Positions 18,442-26,498 of a DNA stretch of 64,000 nucleotides are shown in pieces. The notes beneath the pieces were generated by a model. The model did no database searches and was not told where the DNA came from. It saw only the letters and a program-made list of their open reading frames with translations. The DNA is from an uncultured Alistipes sp. (GTDB lineage: Bacteria; Bacteroidota; Bacteroidia; Bacteroidales; Rikenellaceae), in NCBI GenBank assembly GCA_910577475.1, contig CAJTLJ010000004.1, positions 44,672-108,671 on the forward strand. The letters are read 5' to 3'. Position 1 is the stretch's first letter. Every line of letters begins with the position of its first letter. The translations under genes were made by a program, and so were the position numbers.

Positions 18442-19221
18442 CTAATCCGCGGGGTGAACCGCCGTCAGCCAGCGCTTGAATTCGGGAACACGGGCCTTCG
18501 GGATGACGATCCGCTCGGGGAGGGAGACCGTCAGCGACAGGGTGAGGCGGCTGCCGAACCAGACCGAAATTTCGGACACGGCCCGGCGCGAGACGATGAA
18601 CTGACGGTTGGCCCGGAAGAAATCGGCCTCGGGCAAGAGGGTCTGCAAGGTCTCCAGCGTCTTGTCGAGCTGGTAGCTGCGCCCCTGCATGTCGCAGGCC
18701 GTGACGCGCTCGTCGCGGGTATAGCAATAGGCTATCTCCTCCCGTTTGAGCGGAATGATCTTGTCGCGCACGTGCACCAGAAAGGCCTGCTGCTCCTGCA
18801 CGGCCGAGCGCCGCTCGGCAGCCAGCGTGCGGACCCGGTCGCCGTAATCTTTCCGCTCGAAGCCCGTGAGGCGCCGCAGCTTGTTCAGCGCCCGCTCCAC
18901 ATCGGCCTCGCTGATGGGCTTGAGCAGGTAGTCAATGCTGTTCACCCGAAAGGCTTCGAGCGCATAGCGGTCGTAGGCCGTCGTGAAGATCACGGGGGCG
19001 GTCACCTCGACCCGCTCGAAGATCCGGAACGAATCCCCGTCGGCCAGATGGATATCCATGAAGACGAGATCGGGCATCGGATGGCTGCCGAACCAGTCGA
19101 CGCCCTCCTGCACGCTCTCCAGCACGGCCTCCACCGCCGCCTCGGGCGCCAGTTTGCGCAGAATGGCCTGCAGGTTGACCGCAGCCGCGGTCTCGTCCTC
19201 CACGATCACCAGCCGCATCAT
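18442..19221 (-). CDS. LytTR-family response regulator
   Basis: Protein of 259 aa. The receiver domain has acidic pocket VEDE, phosphoacceptor D56 (VFMDIHL), TTAYD and the conserved lysine in YLLKPIS. A LytTR DNA-binding domain occupies about residues 150-255 (FLVHVRDKIIPLKREEIAYC, FFRANRQFIVSRRAV). LytTR proteins bind direct repeats and activate nearby promoters. The start ATG overlaps the kinase stop (ATGA), so kinase and regulator are translationally coupled. The adjacent Spy-like gene, with a palindromic promoter, is a possible target (inference). Confidence 0.93.
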   Translation of the reverse strand: MMRLVIVEDETAAAVNLQAILRKLAPEAAVEAVLESVQEGVDWFGSHPMPDLVFMDIHLADGDSFRIFERVEVTAPVIFTTAYDRYALEAFRVNSIDYLLKPISEADVERALNKLRRLTGFERKDYGDRVRTLAAERRSAVQEQQAFLVHVRDKIIPLKREEIAYCYTRDERVTACDMQGRSYQLDKTLETLQTLLPEADFFRANRQFIVSRRAVSEISVWFGSRLTLSLTVSLPERIVIPKARVPEFKRWLTAVHPAD

Positions 19222-20564
19222 TTCGCATCGGGTTTTTGGAGGGGCAGGCGCACCTCGAAGAGTTCATCGGTCGAAACGACCTCGATCCGGCAACCGGTTA
19301 TCAGCTCCCAGCGATTGCGCAGATTCTCCAGTCCGATGCCGGTGCCGGGCTCGGGATCGAGCTTCGGAATCTTCGGGTTGGAGACGATCAGACACCCCTT
19401 TTCGGTACTGATCCGCACGTGGAACGGCTGCGACCGGGTGATAGCGTTGTGCTTGACCGCATTGCCCATCAGCGGTTGCAGCGAGAGCGCCGGCAGCAGC
19501 CAGTCGCGGTACTCCGCGTCGATCCGGATGTCGAAAAAGAGCTTGTCGGTATAGCGTATCTTGAAGAGGTAGCTGTAGGCCTCGGCGAAGCGGGCCTCCT
19601 CGTCCAGCCTCACGAGCATGTTCTGACCGTTCTGAATGATGTAGCGGAAGGCGTAGGAGAGCTGGTCGATATAGACCAGCGCCCGGTCGTTCTGCGCCTC
19701 GCGGACCAGCATCGAGAGCGAGTTGAGCGAATTGAAGAAGAAGTGGGGGTTGATCTGGCTGACCAGCATGTTGTAACGCGAGGTGAGGTTCTCGTTCTGA
19801 AGCCGCTCGTTTTCGAGCGCCATCCGCTGACTTCTCCTCAGCAGGCCGAACAGATAGCCGTAGAGCAGCGAAACGATGAGGGTGAAGGTGTGGCGCAGGA
19901 CGACTATATAGTCGAACAGACGCCCGCTCATGAAGTTGAGCATAATTTTGCCCGACGGCCAGTGCACGACCGGCACGACCAGATAGAGCGGCAGCGCCAC
20001 GGCCAGACACCATCCCACGCGGCGGGCGTAGAAGGAGGCCCGATACTCCTTCCGCTCGCCGCCCGCCGTCAGCAGGGTGACGAAGACGAACGACAGCAGC
20101 AGGTAGTAGAGCAACTGTATGCCAAAATCGACGGCGTGCGAGGGTTGTTGGAAGATCCGGGCCCTGTCGAACGCCTCGCCGTTGAGCGCCAGCACGTGGT
20201 GCAGGTTGTCGTGCCCGCCGTCCCGGCCGGGGCGGACGTGCGCCCGCACGCGGTCGCCCCTCTTCAACCCGTAACGCTTGATCCGGTGGGGCGACACGTA
20301 GATGCTGTCCCCGTCCGCGAGCAGATAGCCGTACCCGTCGGGGTGGATAGCCACGACACCGGCCCGCAGGGTCCGGCACTCGGGGCTCGGCGACATCATC
20401 CGCTCCCGCGACGGGAGATCGTTCGGCCGGTCGTCCACCAGCAGCAACAGCATGTAGGAGAAATTCACCACCAGGCTGATAGCCAGCGCCACCAGCAGGT
20501 TCACCGCCCACGGCGCATATCCCGTCCTGCGAAACATGGCCGCCCGGCCGCTACTCCTCTTCAT
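19218..20564 (-). CDS. LytS-type sensor histidine kinase with Rho RNA-binding-like extracytoplasmic domain
   Basis: Protein of 448 aa. TM1 is about residues 18-43, an external domain about 66-139, further TM segments about 147-166, 183-201 and 217-241, then a His_kinase/HATPase pair. The phosphoacceptor is H274 in SQINPHFFFNSLNSL; the ATP site includes GNAVKHN and PGTGIGLENLRNRW. The external domain (VVAIHPDGYGYLL, IYVSPHRIKRYGLKRGD, RPGRDG) closely resembles the cold-shock-like RNA-binding domain of terminator Rho. Basic N-terminus and loops place this domain in the periplasm. It overlaps the carbonic anhydrase gene by 14 bp; ATG 20537 (residue 10) is an alternative start. Confidence 0.9.
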   Translation of the reverse strand: MKRSSGRAAMFRRTGYAPWAVNLLVALAISLVVNFSYMLLLLVDDRPNDLPSRERMMSPSPECRTLRAGVVAIHPDGYGYLLADGDSIYVSPHRIKRYGLKRGDRVRAHVRPGRDGGHDNLHHVLALNGEAFDRARIFQQPSHAVDFGIQLLYYLLLSFVFVTLLTAGGERKEYRASFYARRVGWCLAVALPLYLVVPVVHWPSGKIMLNFMSGRLFDYIVVLRHTFTLIVSLLYGYLFGLLRRSQRMALENERLQNENLTSRYNMLVSQINPHFFFNSLNSLSMLVREAQNDRALVYIDQLSYAFRYIIQNGQNMLVRLDEEARFAEAYSYLFKIRYTDKLFFDIRIDAEYRDWLLPALSLQPLMGNAVKHNAITRSQPFHVRISTEKGCLIVSNPKIPKLDPEPGTGIGLENLRNRWELITGCRIEVVSTDELFEVRLPLQKPDAK

Positions 20565-21081
20565 ACCACGAGGCGTACATCCGATAGTCGCGGGCGATGC
20601 GTCCGATGATCTCGTCGCGCTGTTCGGGGGTCACCTCCTTCACCTTGCGAGCCGGTACGCCGGCATAGACCGAATTGGGCTCCAGCTTCGTCCCCGAGAG
20701 TACCAGCGCGTTGGCCGCGATGATACACCCCGAGGCCACGACGGCGTTGTCCAGAATCGTGGCACCCATGCCGATCAGGCAGTTGTCCTCGATCACGGCA
20801 CCGTGGATCGTGGCGTTGTGGCCCACCGACACGTCGTTGCCGATATGGGTCTGCGACGGATGCTTCGAACCGTCGTAGAGGGTGTGTATCACCGTCCCGT
20901 CCTGAATATTGGTCCGATCGCCGATCGTGATCGTGTTCACATCGCCGCGCAACACCACGCCGTACCAGATCGAGCTGTCGCGACCGACGGTCACGTCGCC
21001 GATCAGCACGGCCGTTTCGGCCAGAAAAGTCCCTTCGCCTACGCGGGGTTCGTGTCCCCGCACCTTTTTAACCAGTGCCAT
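20551..21081 (-). CDS. Gamma-class carbonic anhydrase family protein (YrdA/PaaY-like)
   Basis: Left-handed beta-helix protein of 176 aa built of hexapeptide repeats. The zinc histidines of gamma carbonic anhydrases are in place: H66 (DGTVIHTLYDG) and the H88/H93 pair (SVGHNATIHG). The C-terminus is a helix that packs the trimer. Relatives hydrate CO2, are inactive, or are called transferases in error, so catalytic activity is plausible but unproven. It sits 6 bp after mazG and overlaps the kinase gene downstream. Confidence 0.9.
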   Translation of the reverse strand: MALVKKVRGHEPRVGEGTFLAETAVLIGDVTVGRDSSIWYGVVLRGDVNTITIGDRTNIQDGTVIHTLYDGSKHPSQTHIGNDVSVGHNATIHGAVIEDNCLIGMGATILDNAVVASGCIIAANALVLSGTKLEPNSVYAGVPARKVKEVTPEQRDEIIGRIARDYRMYASWYEEE

Positions 21082-21087
21082 ATAGCT

Positions 21088-21870
21088 CTATTTTTCCTCC
21101 GTTTTCGCCTGCTCCCACAGCTCCTCCATCCGCGCGGACGAGAGCTCGTGCAGCGTGTGTCCTTCGGCCGCTGCCCGCTCCTCCATCGAGCCGAACCGGC
21201 GGATGAACTTCTTGTTCGTGCGCTCCAGCGCCGCCTCGGGATCGACTCCGTAGAGACGGCAGGCATTTATCAGCGAGAAGAAGAGGTCGCCGAATTCGCC
21301 CTCCAGCCGCTCCTTGTCCCCGGCCAGCATCTCGGCGTCCACCTCCGCGATCTCCTCCTTCACCTTCGCCCATACATCCTCGCGCTTCTCCCAGTCGAAG
21401 CCCGTGGCGGCCGCCTTCTCGCCCACGCGGAAGGCCTTCACCATGGCGGGCAGCGAGCGGGGCACGCCGCCCAGCGTACCGCTCTTGCGGTTCTTCTTGC
21501 GCAGCTTCAGCGCTTCCCAATTCTCCTTTACGGCGTCGGGCGTGTCGGCATGGATATCGCCGTAGACATGCGGATGGCGATAGATCAGCTTGTCGCACAA
21601 GGCATTGACCGTCGACGTATAGTCGAAAGCCCCGGCCTCCTCGCCCAACTTGGCATAGAATACGACATGCAGCAGCAGGTCGCCGATCTCCTCCTTGATC
21701 CCCTCCAGATTGTGGTCCAGAATGGCATCTGTCAGCTCATAGGTCTCCTCGATGGTATTGTTTCGCAGCGAATCGAAAGTCTGCTCCCGGTCCCAGGGGC
21801 ACTTCTCGCGCAGGGTGTTCATCACCTCCAGCAGGCGTTCGGTCGCCGCCAGGCGTTGGTCCTTTTCCAT
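21088..21870 (-). CDS. mazG: Nucleoside triphosphate pyrophosphohydrolase MazG
   Basis: Protein of 260 aa with two MazG domains, the usual house-cleaning enzyme that hydrolyses NTPs to NMP and PPi. The first domain has LREKCPWDREQTFDSLRNNTIEETYEL and LLLHVVFYAKLGEE with EExxE metal ligands. The second has KEEIAEVDAEMLAGDKERLEGEFGDLFFSLINACR. It is the first gene of the leftward mazG-carbonic anhydrase-LytS-LytTR run, with its own promoter. Confidence 0.95.
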   Translation of the reverse strand: MEKDQRLAATERLLEVMNTLREKCPWDREQTFDSLRNNTIEETYELTDAILDHNLEGIKEEIGDLLLHVVFYAKLGEEAGAFDYTSTVNALCDKLIYRHPHVYGDIHADTPDAVKENWEALKLRKKNRKSGTLGGVPRSLPAMVKAFRVGEKAAATGFDWEKREDVWAKVKEEIAEVDAEMLAGDKERLEGEFGDLFFSLINACRLYGVDPEAALERTNKKFIRRFGSMEERAAAEGHTLHELSSARMEELWEQAKTEEK

Positions 21871-21893
21871 AGTATCCGATATTATTTATAGGG

Positions 21894-21901
21894 CAAAGAT
21901 A
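21894..21901 (-). promoter_or_regulatory. -7 box of mazG operon
   Basis: TATCTTTG on the minus strand, 23 bp upstream of mazG and back to back with the -7 box of the hexosaminidase gene. Confidence 0.75.
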
Positions 21902-21922
21902 GGCAATTTCGGAGAAAATCCC

Positions 21923-21930
21923 TATCTTTG
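21923..21930 (+). promoter_or_regulatory. -7 box of the GH20 gene
   Basis: TATCTTTG lies 23 bp upstream of the hexosaminidase ATG. Only 21 bp separate it from the opposing mazG -7 box. Confidence 0.75.
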
Positions 21931-21953
21931 GAGAGATAAAAACCTTCGGTTCC

Positions 21954-24107
21954 ATGCGCCTCGTTCTTCTCTGCCTGCTGATGCTGCTCCCGTTCGGGAG
22001 CCTCGACGCCCAAATCATCCCCACGCCCCGCAGCGACACGCCGGCGCCGGGCCGCTTCGTCCTCGACGATACGACCGTATTGTCCTATGCCGACGAACTG
22101 GCGCCGCTGGCCGGCTACCTGTTGCAATACCTCCCGCTGACGAGCGGACGGAACGTGTCGCCCACACGCCGCTGCATCGCCTTGAGCCTCGACGACACGC
22201 TCCCCGCCGAAGGTTACCGGCTGACGATCCGCGAAGAGCGCATCGAGCTCGCGGGCGGCACCGGCGGCGGCGCATTCTATGCCGTACAGAGCCTGCTCCA
22301 GCTGCTGCCCGCCGAAGTCTATGCGGGCCGCTGTCCGCTACCCGTCGAACTCGACTGCCGGACCATCGCCGACGCTCCCGCATACGCCTACCGCGGCATG
22401 CACCTCGACGTGGCCCGCACCTGGATGGAGGGCGAACGGCTGAAGCGGATGATCGACCTGCTGGCTTATCACAAGATCAACAAGCTCCACCTGCACCTGG
22501 CCGACGACGAAGGGTGGCGCATCGAGATCCTCTCACACCCCGAGCTGGCCGCCATCGGCGGATTCCGCGGCGGCGACTCGCCGGTGGCACCCGTCTACGG
22601 CAAGTGGGGCGAGAAATACGGCGGCTACTACACCCAGGCCGAGATGCGCGAAATCATCCGCTATGCCGCCCGCCGCAACATCGAGATCATTCCCGAGATC
22701 GACCTGCCCGGACACAGCCGCACCGTCGCCCGCATCCATCCCGAGATTCTCTGCCGCTACACACCCGACACGACCCCGACCGGCGGTTACGACACCCGTT
22801 CGGCTTGGTGCGTGGCCCGCGAGGAGAACTACGCACTTTTGGAGGATATTCTGGACGAGATCTGCCGGCTCTTCCCCTCGGAGCTCATCCATATCGGCGG
22901 CGACGAGGTGGACCGCTCGCAATGGGAGCGCTGCCCCGACTGCCGCGCCCTGATGCGGGAGCGGAGGATGGGCTCGACCGCCCGGCTTCAGGACTACTTC
23001 ACGAACCGGCTCGCGGAGATGCTCGTGCGCCGCGGAAAGCGGCCCGCGGTGTGGAACGAGACCGTCGCCGACGGCACCTTCACCCGCGACTGCGCGGTCT
23101 ACGGGTGGGAGAGCGTCAAGGCCTGCCGGCAGGCTGCCGCACAGGGCTATCCGACCGTCGTCATGCCGGGGCAATATTTCTATTTCGACATGCGGCAGTC
23201 CGCCGAAGAGGAGGGCCACAACTGGGCAGCCATCTTCGATGCCGGGAAACCCTACGGCTTCGACCTCTCGAAGCAGGGCTTCACCCCCGCCGAGCAGTCG
23301 CACGTCCTCGGATTCGAGGGGGCCTTCTGGAGCGAACTCTACGTCTCGCACGAACCCGAGACGACCGACTACATCGATTTCATGCTCTTTCCGCGCATCT
23401 GCTCGCTGGCCGAGCTCTGCTGGCACTCCGGACCCAAGGAGTGGCCCGCATTCAAAAAGCGGCTCTACGACAGCCACTTCGACCGGCTGAATGCCATGAA
23501 GGTGGGGTACCGCCTCTTTCCTCCGGCCGTATCCTACGCCGACGGACGGCTGACGGTCCAGGCTCCGGCCGACGAGGAGGTCTTCTGCGTCGAAGAGCCT
23601 TCGGGCGAAGAGTTCCGCTGCACCGGACCGGTCTACACGACCTCCCCGGAGCGCTACCGGTTCCGCACCCGGCGCGGCACGGGCCGCAGTCCGTGGGTCG
23701 CCGTCCCGGCCTACTACCGCACCATTACGCCCGCCGTCCGCTTCAGCAGCTCCTTCAGCGGGAGCACCCGGGCCCCCTTCGAACGGCTGGAGCAGTACCG
23801 GGGAGCTGCCTGGACCACCCGCACCTGCCGGCGGGGCGACTGGATGCTGTTCACCTTCGAGCAACCGGTGCGCTGCCGCGAGATTCATCTCCAGACCGGT
23901 TTTTTCCACCTGCCGAAGGCCATTCTGAACTCCGGAACGGTCGAAATATCCTACGACGGAGAGACCTTTCTGCCGGCGGGGGAGCTGACGGCCGGAGCCT
24001 GCCGCCTGCATCCCGACCGCCCGGTGCGTGCCATCCGGGTAACATCCGGCTGCGACGGCAACGGCGACCCGAGAGTCATCATCCAGCCGCTCAGGATCAA
24101 GCCGTAG
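21954..24107 (+). CDS. GH20 beta-N-acetylhexosaminidase
   Basis: Exported enzyme of 717 aa (signal peptide ending SLDAQ) that removes terminal N-acetylhexosamine from host glycans or peptidoglycan-like chains. An N-terminal GH20b domain (about 20-140) precedes the (beta/alpha)8 catalytic domain (about 143-500), with YRGMHLDVAR, HLADDEGWRIE, EIDLPGHS and the catalytic Asp-Glu pair D317-E318 in HIGGDEVD. The C-terminal part (about 540-717) has a chitobiase/discoidin-like fold, ending in an F5/8-type carbohydrate-binding region. It is monocistronic and divergent from mazG. The mucin-foraging role is inferred. Confidence 0.94.
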   Translation: MRLVLLCLLMLLPFGSLDAQIIPTPRSDTPAPGRFVLDDTTVLSYADELAPLAGYLLQYLPLTSGRNVSPTRRCIALSLDDTLPAEGYRLTIREERIELAGGTGGGAFYAVQSLLQLLPAEVYAGRCPLPVELDCRTIADAPAYAYRGMHLDVARTWMEGERLKRMIDLLAYHKINKLHLHLADDEGWRIEILSHPELAAIGGFRGGDSPVAPVYGKWGEKYGGYYTQAEMREIIRYAARRNIEIIPEIDLPGHSRTVARIHPEILCRYTPDTTPTGGYDTRSAWCVAREENYALLEDILDEICRLFPSELIHIGGDEVDRSQWERCPDCRALMRERRMGSTARLQDYFTNRLAEMLVRRGKRPAVWNETVADGTFTRDCAVYGWESVKACRQAAAQGYPTVVMPGQYFYFDMRQSAEEEGHNWAAIFDAGKPYGFDLSKQGFTPAEQSHVLGFEGAFWSELYVSHEPETTDYIDFMLFPRICSLAELCWHSGPKEWPAFKKRLYDSHFDRLNAMKVGYRLFPPAVSYADGRLTVQAPADEEVFCVEEPSGEEFRCTGPVYTTSPERYRFRTRRGTGRSPWVAVPAYYRTITPAVRFSSSFSGSTRAPFERLEQYRGAAWTTRTCRRGDWMLFTFEQPVRCREIHLQTGFFHLPKAILNSGTVEISYDGETFLPAGELTAGACRLHPDRPVRAIRVTSGCDGNGDPRVIIQPLRIKP

Positions 24108-24128
24108 CGACGGTTTTGCAACTTTTCT

Positions 24129-24160
24129 CTTGAATATTCGAAATACTCTTCGTATATTTG
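24129..24160 (+). promoter_or_regulatory. Promoter of the thiamine operon
   Basis: TTG (24130-24132), a 20-bp spacer and TATATTTG (24153-24160) form a good Bacteroidota promoter. The TPP aptamer begins within about 8 bp downstream. Confidence 0.8.
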
Positions 24161-24167
24161 CGCAAAC

Positions 24168-24253
24168 GAAAGAGGGGTGCCTCGCGACTTCGGGTCGGAC
24201 GGCTGAGATCATACCCTGTGAACCTGACGGATAATGCCGGCGAAGGGACTTTC
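24168..24253 (+). ncRNA. TPP (THI-box) riboswitch
   Basis: The conserved THI-box elements are present in order: GGGGTGC, GGCTGAGA with ACCC, GAACCTGA, GGATAATGCCGGCG and AAGGGA. The closing P1 helix can form between GAAAG (24168-24172) and CTTTC (24249-24253). The RNA binds thiamine pyrophosphate and represses the operon. About 55 nt separate it from thiS. No T-rich terminator follows, so control of translation initiation seems more likely than attenuation. Confidence 0.95.
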
Positions 24254-24308
24254 TTCGGTTCGTATGGGCCCGACCGGGCAACACTCTTTCCTAAATACGG
24301 ATTTCAAG

Positions 24309-24509
24309 ATGAAGATTTTCATGAATCGCCAAGCGATAGAGGTCGAAGCACCCGTCACGCTCGCCGAGCTGCTGCGCCAACAGCAGCTGCCTGCGCAGGG
24401 CATCGCCGTGGCGCTCGACAACAAAGTGGTCCCCAAAACCGAGTGGGAGAGCACCCTTTTGCAGGATCAGTGCTCCGTAACCGTCATCCGCGCCGTCTGC
24501 GGAGGCTGA
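24309..24509 (+). CDS. thiS: Sulfur carrier protein ThiS
   Basis: Beta-grasp protein of 66 aa ending in the diagnostic C-terminal Gly-Gly (RAVCGG), which is adenylated by ThiF and thiocarboxylated to donate sulfur for thiazole formation. The start MKIFMNRQAIEVEAP is typical. First gene after the riboswitch; its stop is 2 bp before the next start. Confidence 0.93.
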   Translation: MKIFMNRQAIEVEAPVTLAELLRQQQLPAQGIAVALDNKVVPKTEWESTLLQDQCSVTVIRAVCGG

Positions 24510-24511
24510 CC

Positions 24512-25099
24512 ATGCGGTATATCGCCATCACCCGCGAGGCGTTCCTGCCGTCGGAGGCCGAAGCCGTCGCACTGCTGCTCGACGGCGGATTCGCGCGGGT
24601 CCACCTCCGCAAATCGGCTGCGACGGAGGAACAGATGCGTGCCTTCATCGAACGGCTCCCCGGCCGGCTCTACGACCGGCTTACGCTCCACGACCGTCAT
24701 GAACTGGCTGCGGAGTACGGATTGGGAGGCGTGCATCTGAACGGGCGCAACCCGCAGCCGCCCGCCGATTTCCGGGGAACGGTCAGCCGTTCGTGCCACT
24801 CTCTGGAGGAGCTGCAGTGTTGCCGGACAGAGGACTACCTCTTTTTAAGCCCGATTTACGACAGCCTTTCGAAGGCGGGTTACCGCGCCGCCTTCACCGC
24901 CGCCACCCTGCGGCAGGCCGCGGTCGAGGGGACCATCGGCCCGCGCGTCGTAGCGCTGGGTGGCGTCACGCCCGCACGGATTCCCGAACTCTCCGACCTG
25001 GGGTTCGGCGGAGCGGCCTTTCTGGGATACATCTGGGGCGACGGCTCCCTGCGAACGATCGAACGAAACCTGAAAGAGATAACATGTTGCAATTCATAA
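24512..25099 (+). CDS. Thiamine phosphate synthase paralogue (ThiE/TenI-like)
   Basis: TIM-barrel protein of 195 aa starting MRYIAITREAF. An open frame extends upstream through the riboswitch, but the ATG at 24512, just after thiS, is clearly the real start. ThiE/TenI features are FARVHLRKSA, GGVHLNGRN, YLFLSPIYDSLSKAGY and VVALGGV. It differs from the second copy in the phosphate and pyrimidine pocket segments, so it may be a TenI-type thiazole tautomerase and not a synthase. It overlaps the true thiE by 16 bp. Confidence 0.85.
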   Translation: MRYIAITREAFLPSEAEAVALLLDGGFARVHLRKSAATEEQMRAFIERLPGRLYDRLTLHDRHELAAEYGLGGVHLNGRNPQPPADFRGTVSRSCHSLEELQCCRTEDYLFLSPIYDSLSKAGYRAAFTAATLRQAAVEGTIGPRVVALGGVTPARIPELSDLGFGGAAFLGYIWGDGSLRTIERNLKEITCCNS

Positions 25100-25731
25100 C
25101 GCACCGTACCGAACGGTACGACGAACTCCAGGGAGCCGAGGAGGCTCTGCGCGGCGGCTGCCGCTGGATTCAGCTCCGCATGAAGGATGCCGCGGTGGAG
25201 GAGATCGAACGCGTCGCTCTCGCCCTGCGGACACGCTGCTCCGCATACGGCGCCCGGCTCATTCTGGACGACCACGTAGAACTGGTGGAAAAGACCGGTG
25301 CCGACGGCGTGCATCTGGGCCGCAACGACATGGCTCCCGACCGGGCCCGCGGGATACTGGGTCCCGGCCGCATCATCGGCGGCACGGCCAACACCTTCGC
25401 CGACATCGAACGGCTGGCCGCCTGCGGAGTCGACTACATCGGTCTGGGCCCTTTCCGCTTCACGCTCACCAAGAAGAACCTGAGCCCCGTGCTGGGGCTG
25501 GAGGGTTACCGCCGCATCATGGCGCAGTGCCGCGAGCGGGGAATCGCCATCCCGGTGGTCGCCATCGGCGGGATCGAAAAGAGCGATGTCGAGTCTGTCA
25601 TGGCCTGCGGCGTGCACGGCATAGCCCTTTCAGGCACGTTGCTCCGGGCCGCCGACATGCAGTGCGAGACGCGGGAGATCATCGAACGGATAAAACAAGA
25701 TTCAAATACGGAAAAACTATGGCAAATCTAA
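25084..25731 (+). CDS. thiE: Thiamine phosphate synthase
   Basis: Protein of 215 aa that joins hydroxymethylpyrimidine pyrophosphate to thiazole phosphate. ThiE motifs are CRWIQLRMKD (substrate-binding QLRxK), GVHLGRNDM, IGGTANTF, YIGLGPFRFTLTKKN and VVAIGGIEKSDV. The glycine-rich phosphate loop is complete, making this the better synthase candidate of the two paralogues. ATG 25084 overlaps the end of the preceding gene, and its own end overlaps thiG by 13 bp. Confidence 0.92.
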   Translation: MLQFITHRTERYDELQGAEEALRGGCRWIQLRMKDAAVEEIERVALALRTRCSAYGARLILDDHVELVEKTGADGVHLGRNDMAPDRARGILGPGRIIGGTANTFADIERLAACGVDYIGLGPFRFTLTKKNLSPVLGLEGYRRIMAQCRERGIAIPVVAIGGIEKSDVESVMACGVHGIALSGTLLRAADMQCETREIIERIKQDSNTEKLWQI

Positions 25732-26495
25732 TGATCGGAGGACGCGAGTTCGCGTCGCGTCTCTTCGTCGGCACGGGCAAGTTCAGTTCGAACGAACGGA
25801 TGGCCGAGGCGCTGGCCGCCTCGGAATCGGAGATGGTAACCGTGGCTATGAAGCGTATCGACATGCAGAACCGCGAGGACGACATGCTGCGCCACGTGCT
25901 GCGCAAGGGGGTGCAGCTCCTGCCCAACACCTCGGGCGTCCGCAACGCCGAGGAGGCCGTGCTGGCCGCCCAGCTGGCCCGCGAGGCCTTCGCAACGAAC
26001 TTCATCAAACTGGAGATCCATCCCGATCCCACCTACCTGCTGCCCGATCCGGTGGAGACGCTCAAGGCCACCGAAAAGCTGGCCGGCATGGGATTCGTCG
26101 TGCTTCCCTACATTCAGGCCGACCCCGTGCTCTGCAAACGGCTCGAGGATGCCGGTACGGCGGCCGTCATGCCGCTGGGTGCACCCATCGGCACGAACAA
26201 GGGGCTGCTGACAATCGATTTCCTGCGGATCATCATCGAGCAGAGCAATGTCCCCGTAGTGGTCGATGCCGGCATCGGAGCGCCGTCGCACGCCGCAGCC
26301 GCCATGGAGCTGGGCGCCGACGCCGTACTGGTCAATACGGCCATCGCCGTAGCCGGCGCCCCGGTGCGCATGGCCCGTGCCTTCCGCGACGCGGTCGTGG
26401 CCGGCCGCGAGGCCTACGAGGCCGGACTGGGAGCCGTAGCCGCTTCGGCCGCGGCCGAAGCCAGCTCGCCGCTCACCTCGTTTCTGGACGATTAA
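25719..26495 (+). CDS. thiG: Thiazole synthase ThiG
   Basis: Protein of 258 aa beginning MANLMIGGREFASRLFVGTGKF. It forms the thiazole ring from DXP, dehydroglycine and ThiS thiocarboxylate. The Schiff-base lysine is K97 in NFIKLEIHPD; the phosphate-binding blocks GAPIGTNKGL and VVDAGIGAPSHAAAAMELGADAV (first part) are conserved. The ATG at 25719 is chosen because the longer open frame upstream is only a shadow of thiE. The 13-bp overlap suggests coupling. Confidence 0.95.
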   Translation: MANLMIGGREFASRLFVGTGKFSSNERMAEALAASESEMVTVAMKRIDMQNREDDMLRHVLRKGVQLLPNTSGVRNAEEAVLAAQLAREAFATNFIKLEIHPDPTYLLPDPVETLKATEKLAGMGFVVLPYIQADPVLCKRLEDAGTAAVMPLGAPIGTNKGLLTIDFLRIIIEQSNVPVVVDAGIGAPSHAAAAMELGADAVLVNTAIAVAGAPVRMARAFRDAVVAGREAYEAGLGAVAASAAAEASSPLTSFLDD

Positions 26496-26498
26496 AGC

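Noticed and set aside
24158..24511. N-terminal extension of the thiE/tenI paralogue
   Set aside because: The upstream frame reads straight through the TPP riboswitch and thiS; the ATG at 24512 gives the normal protein.
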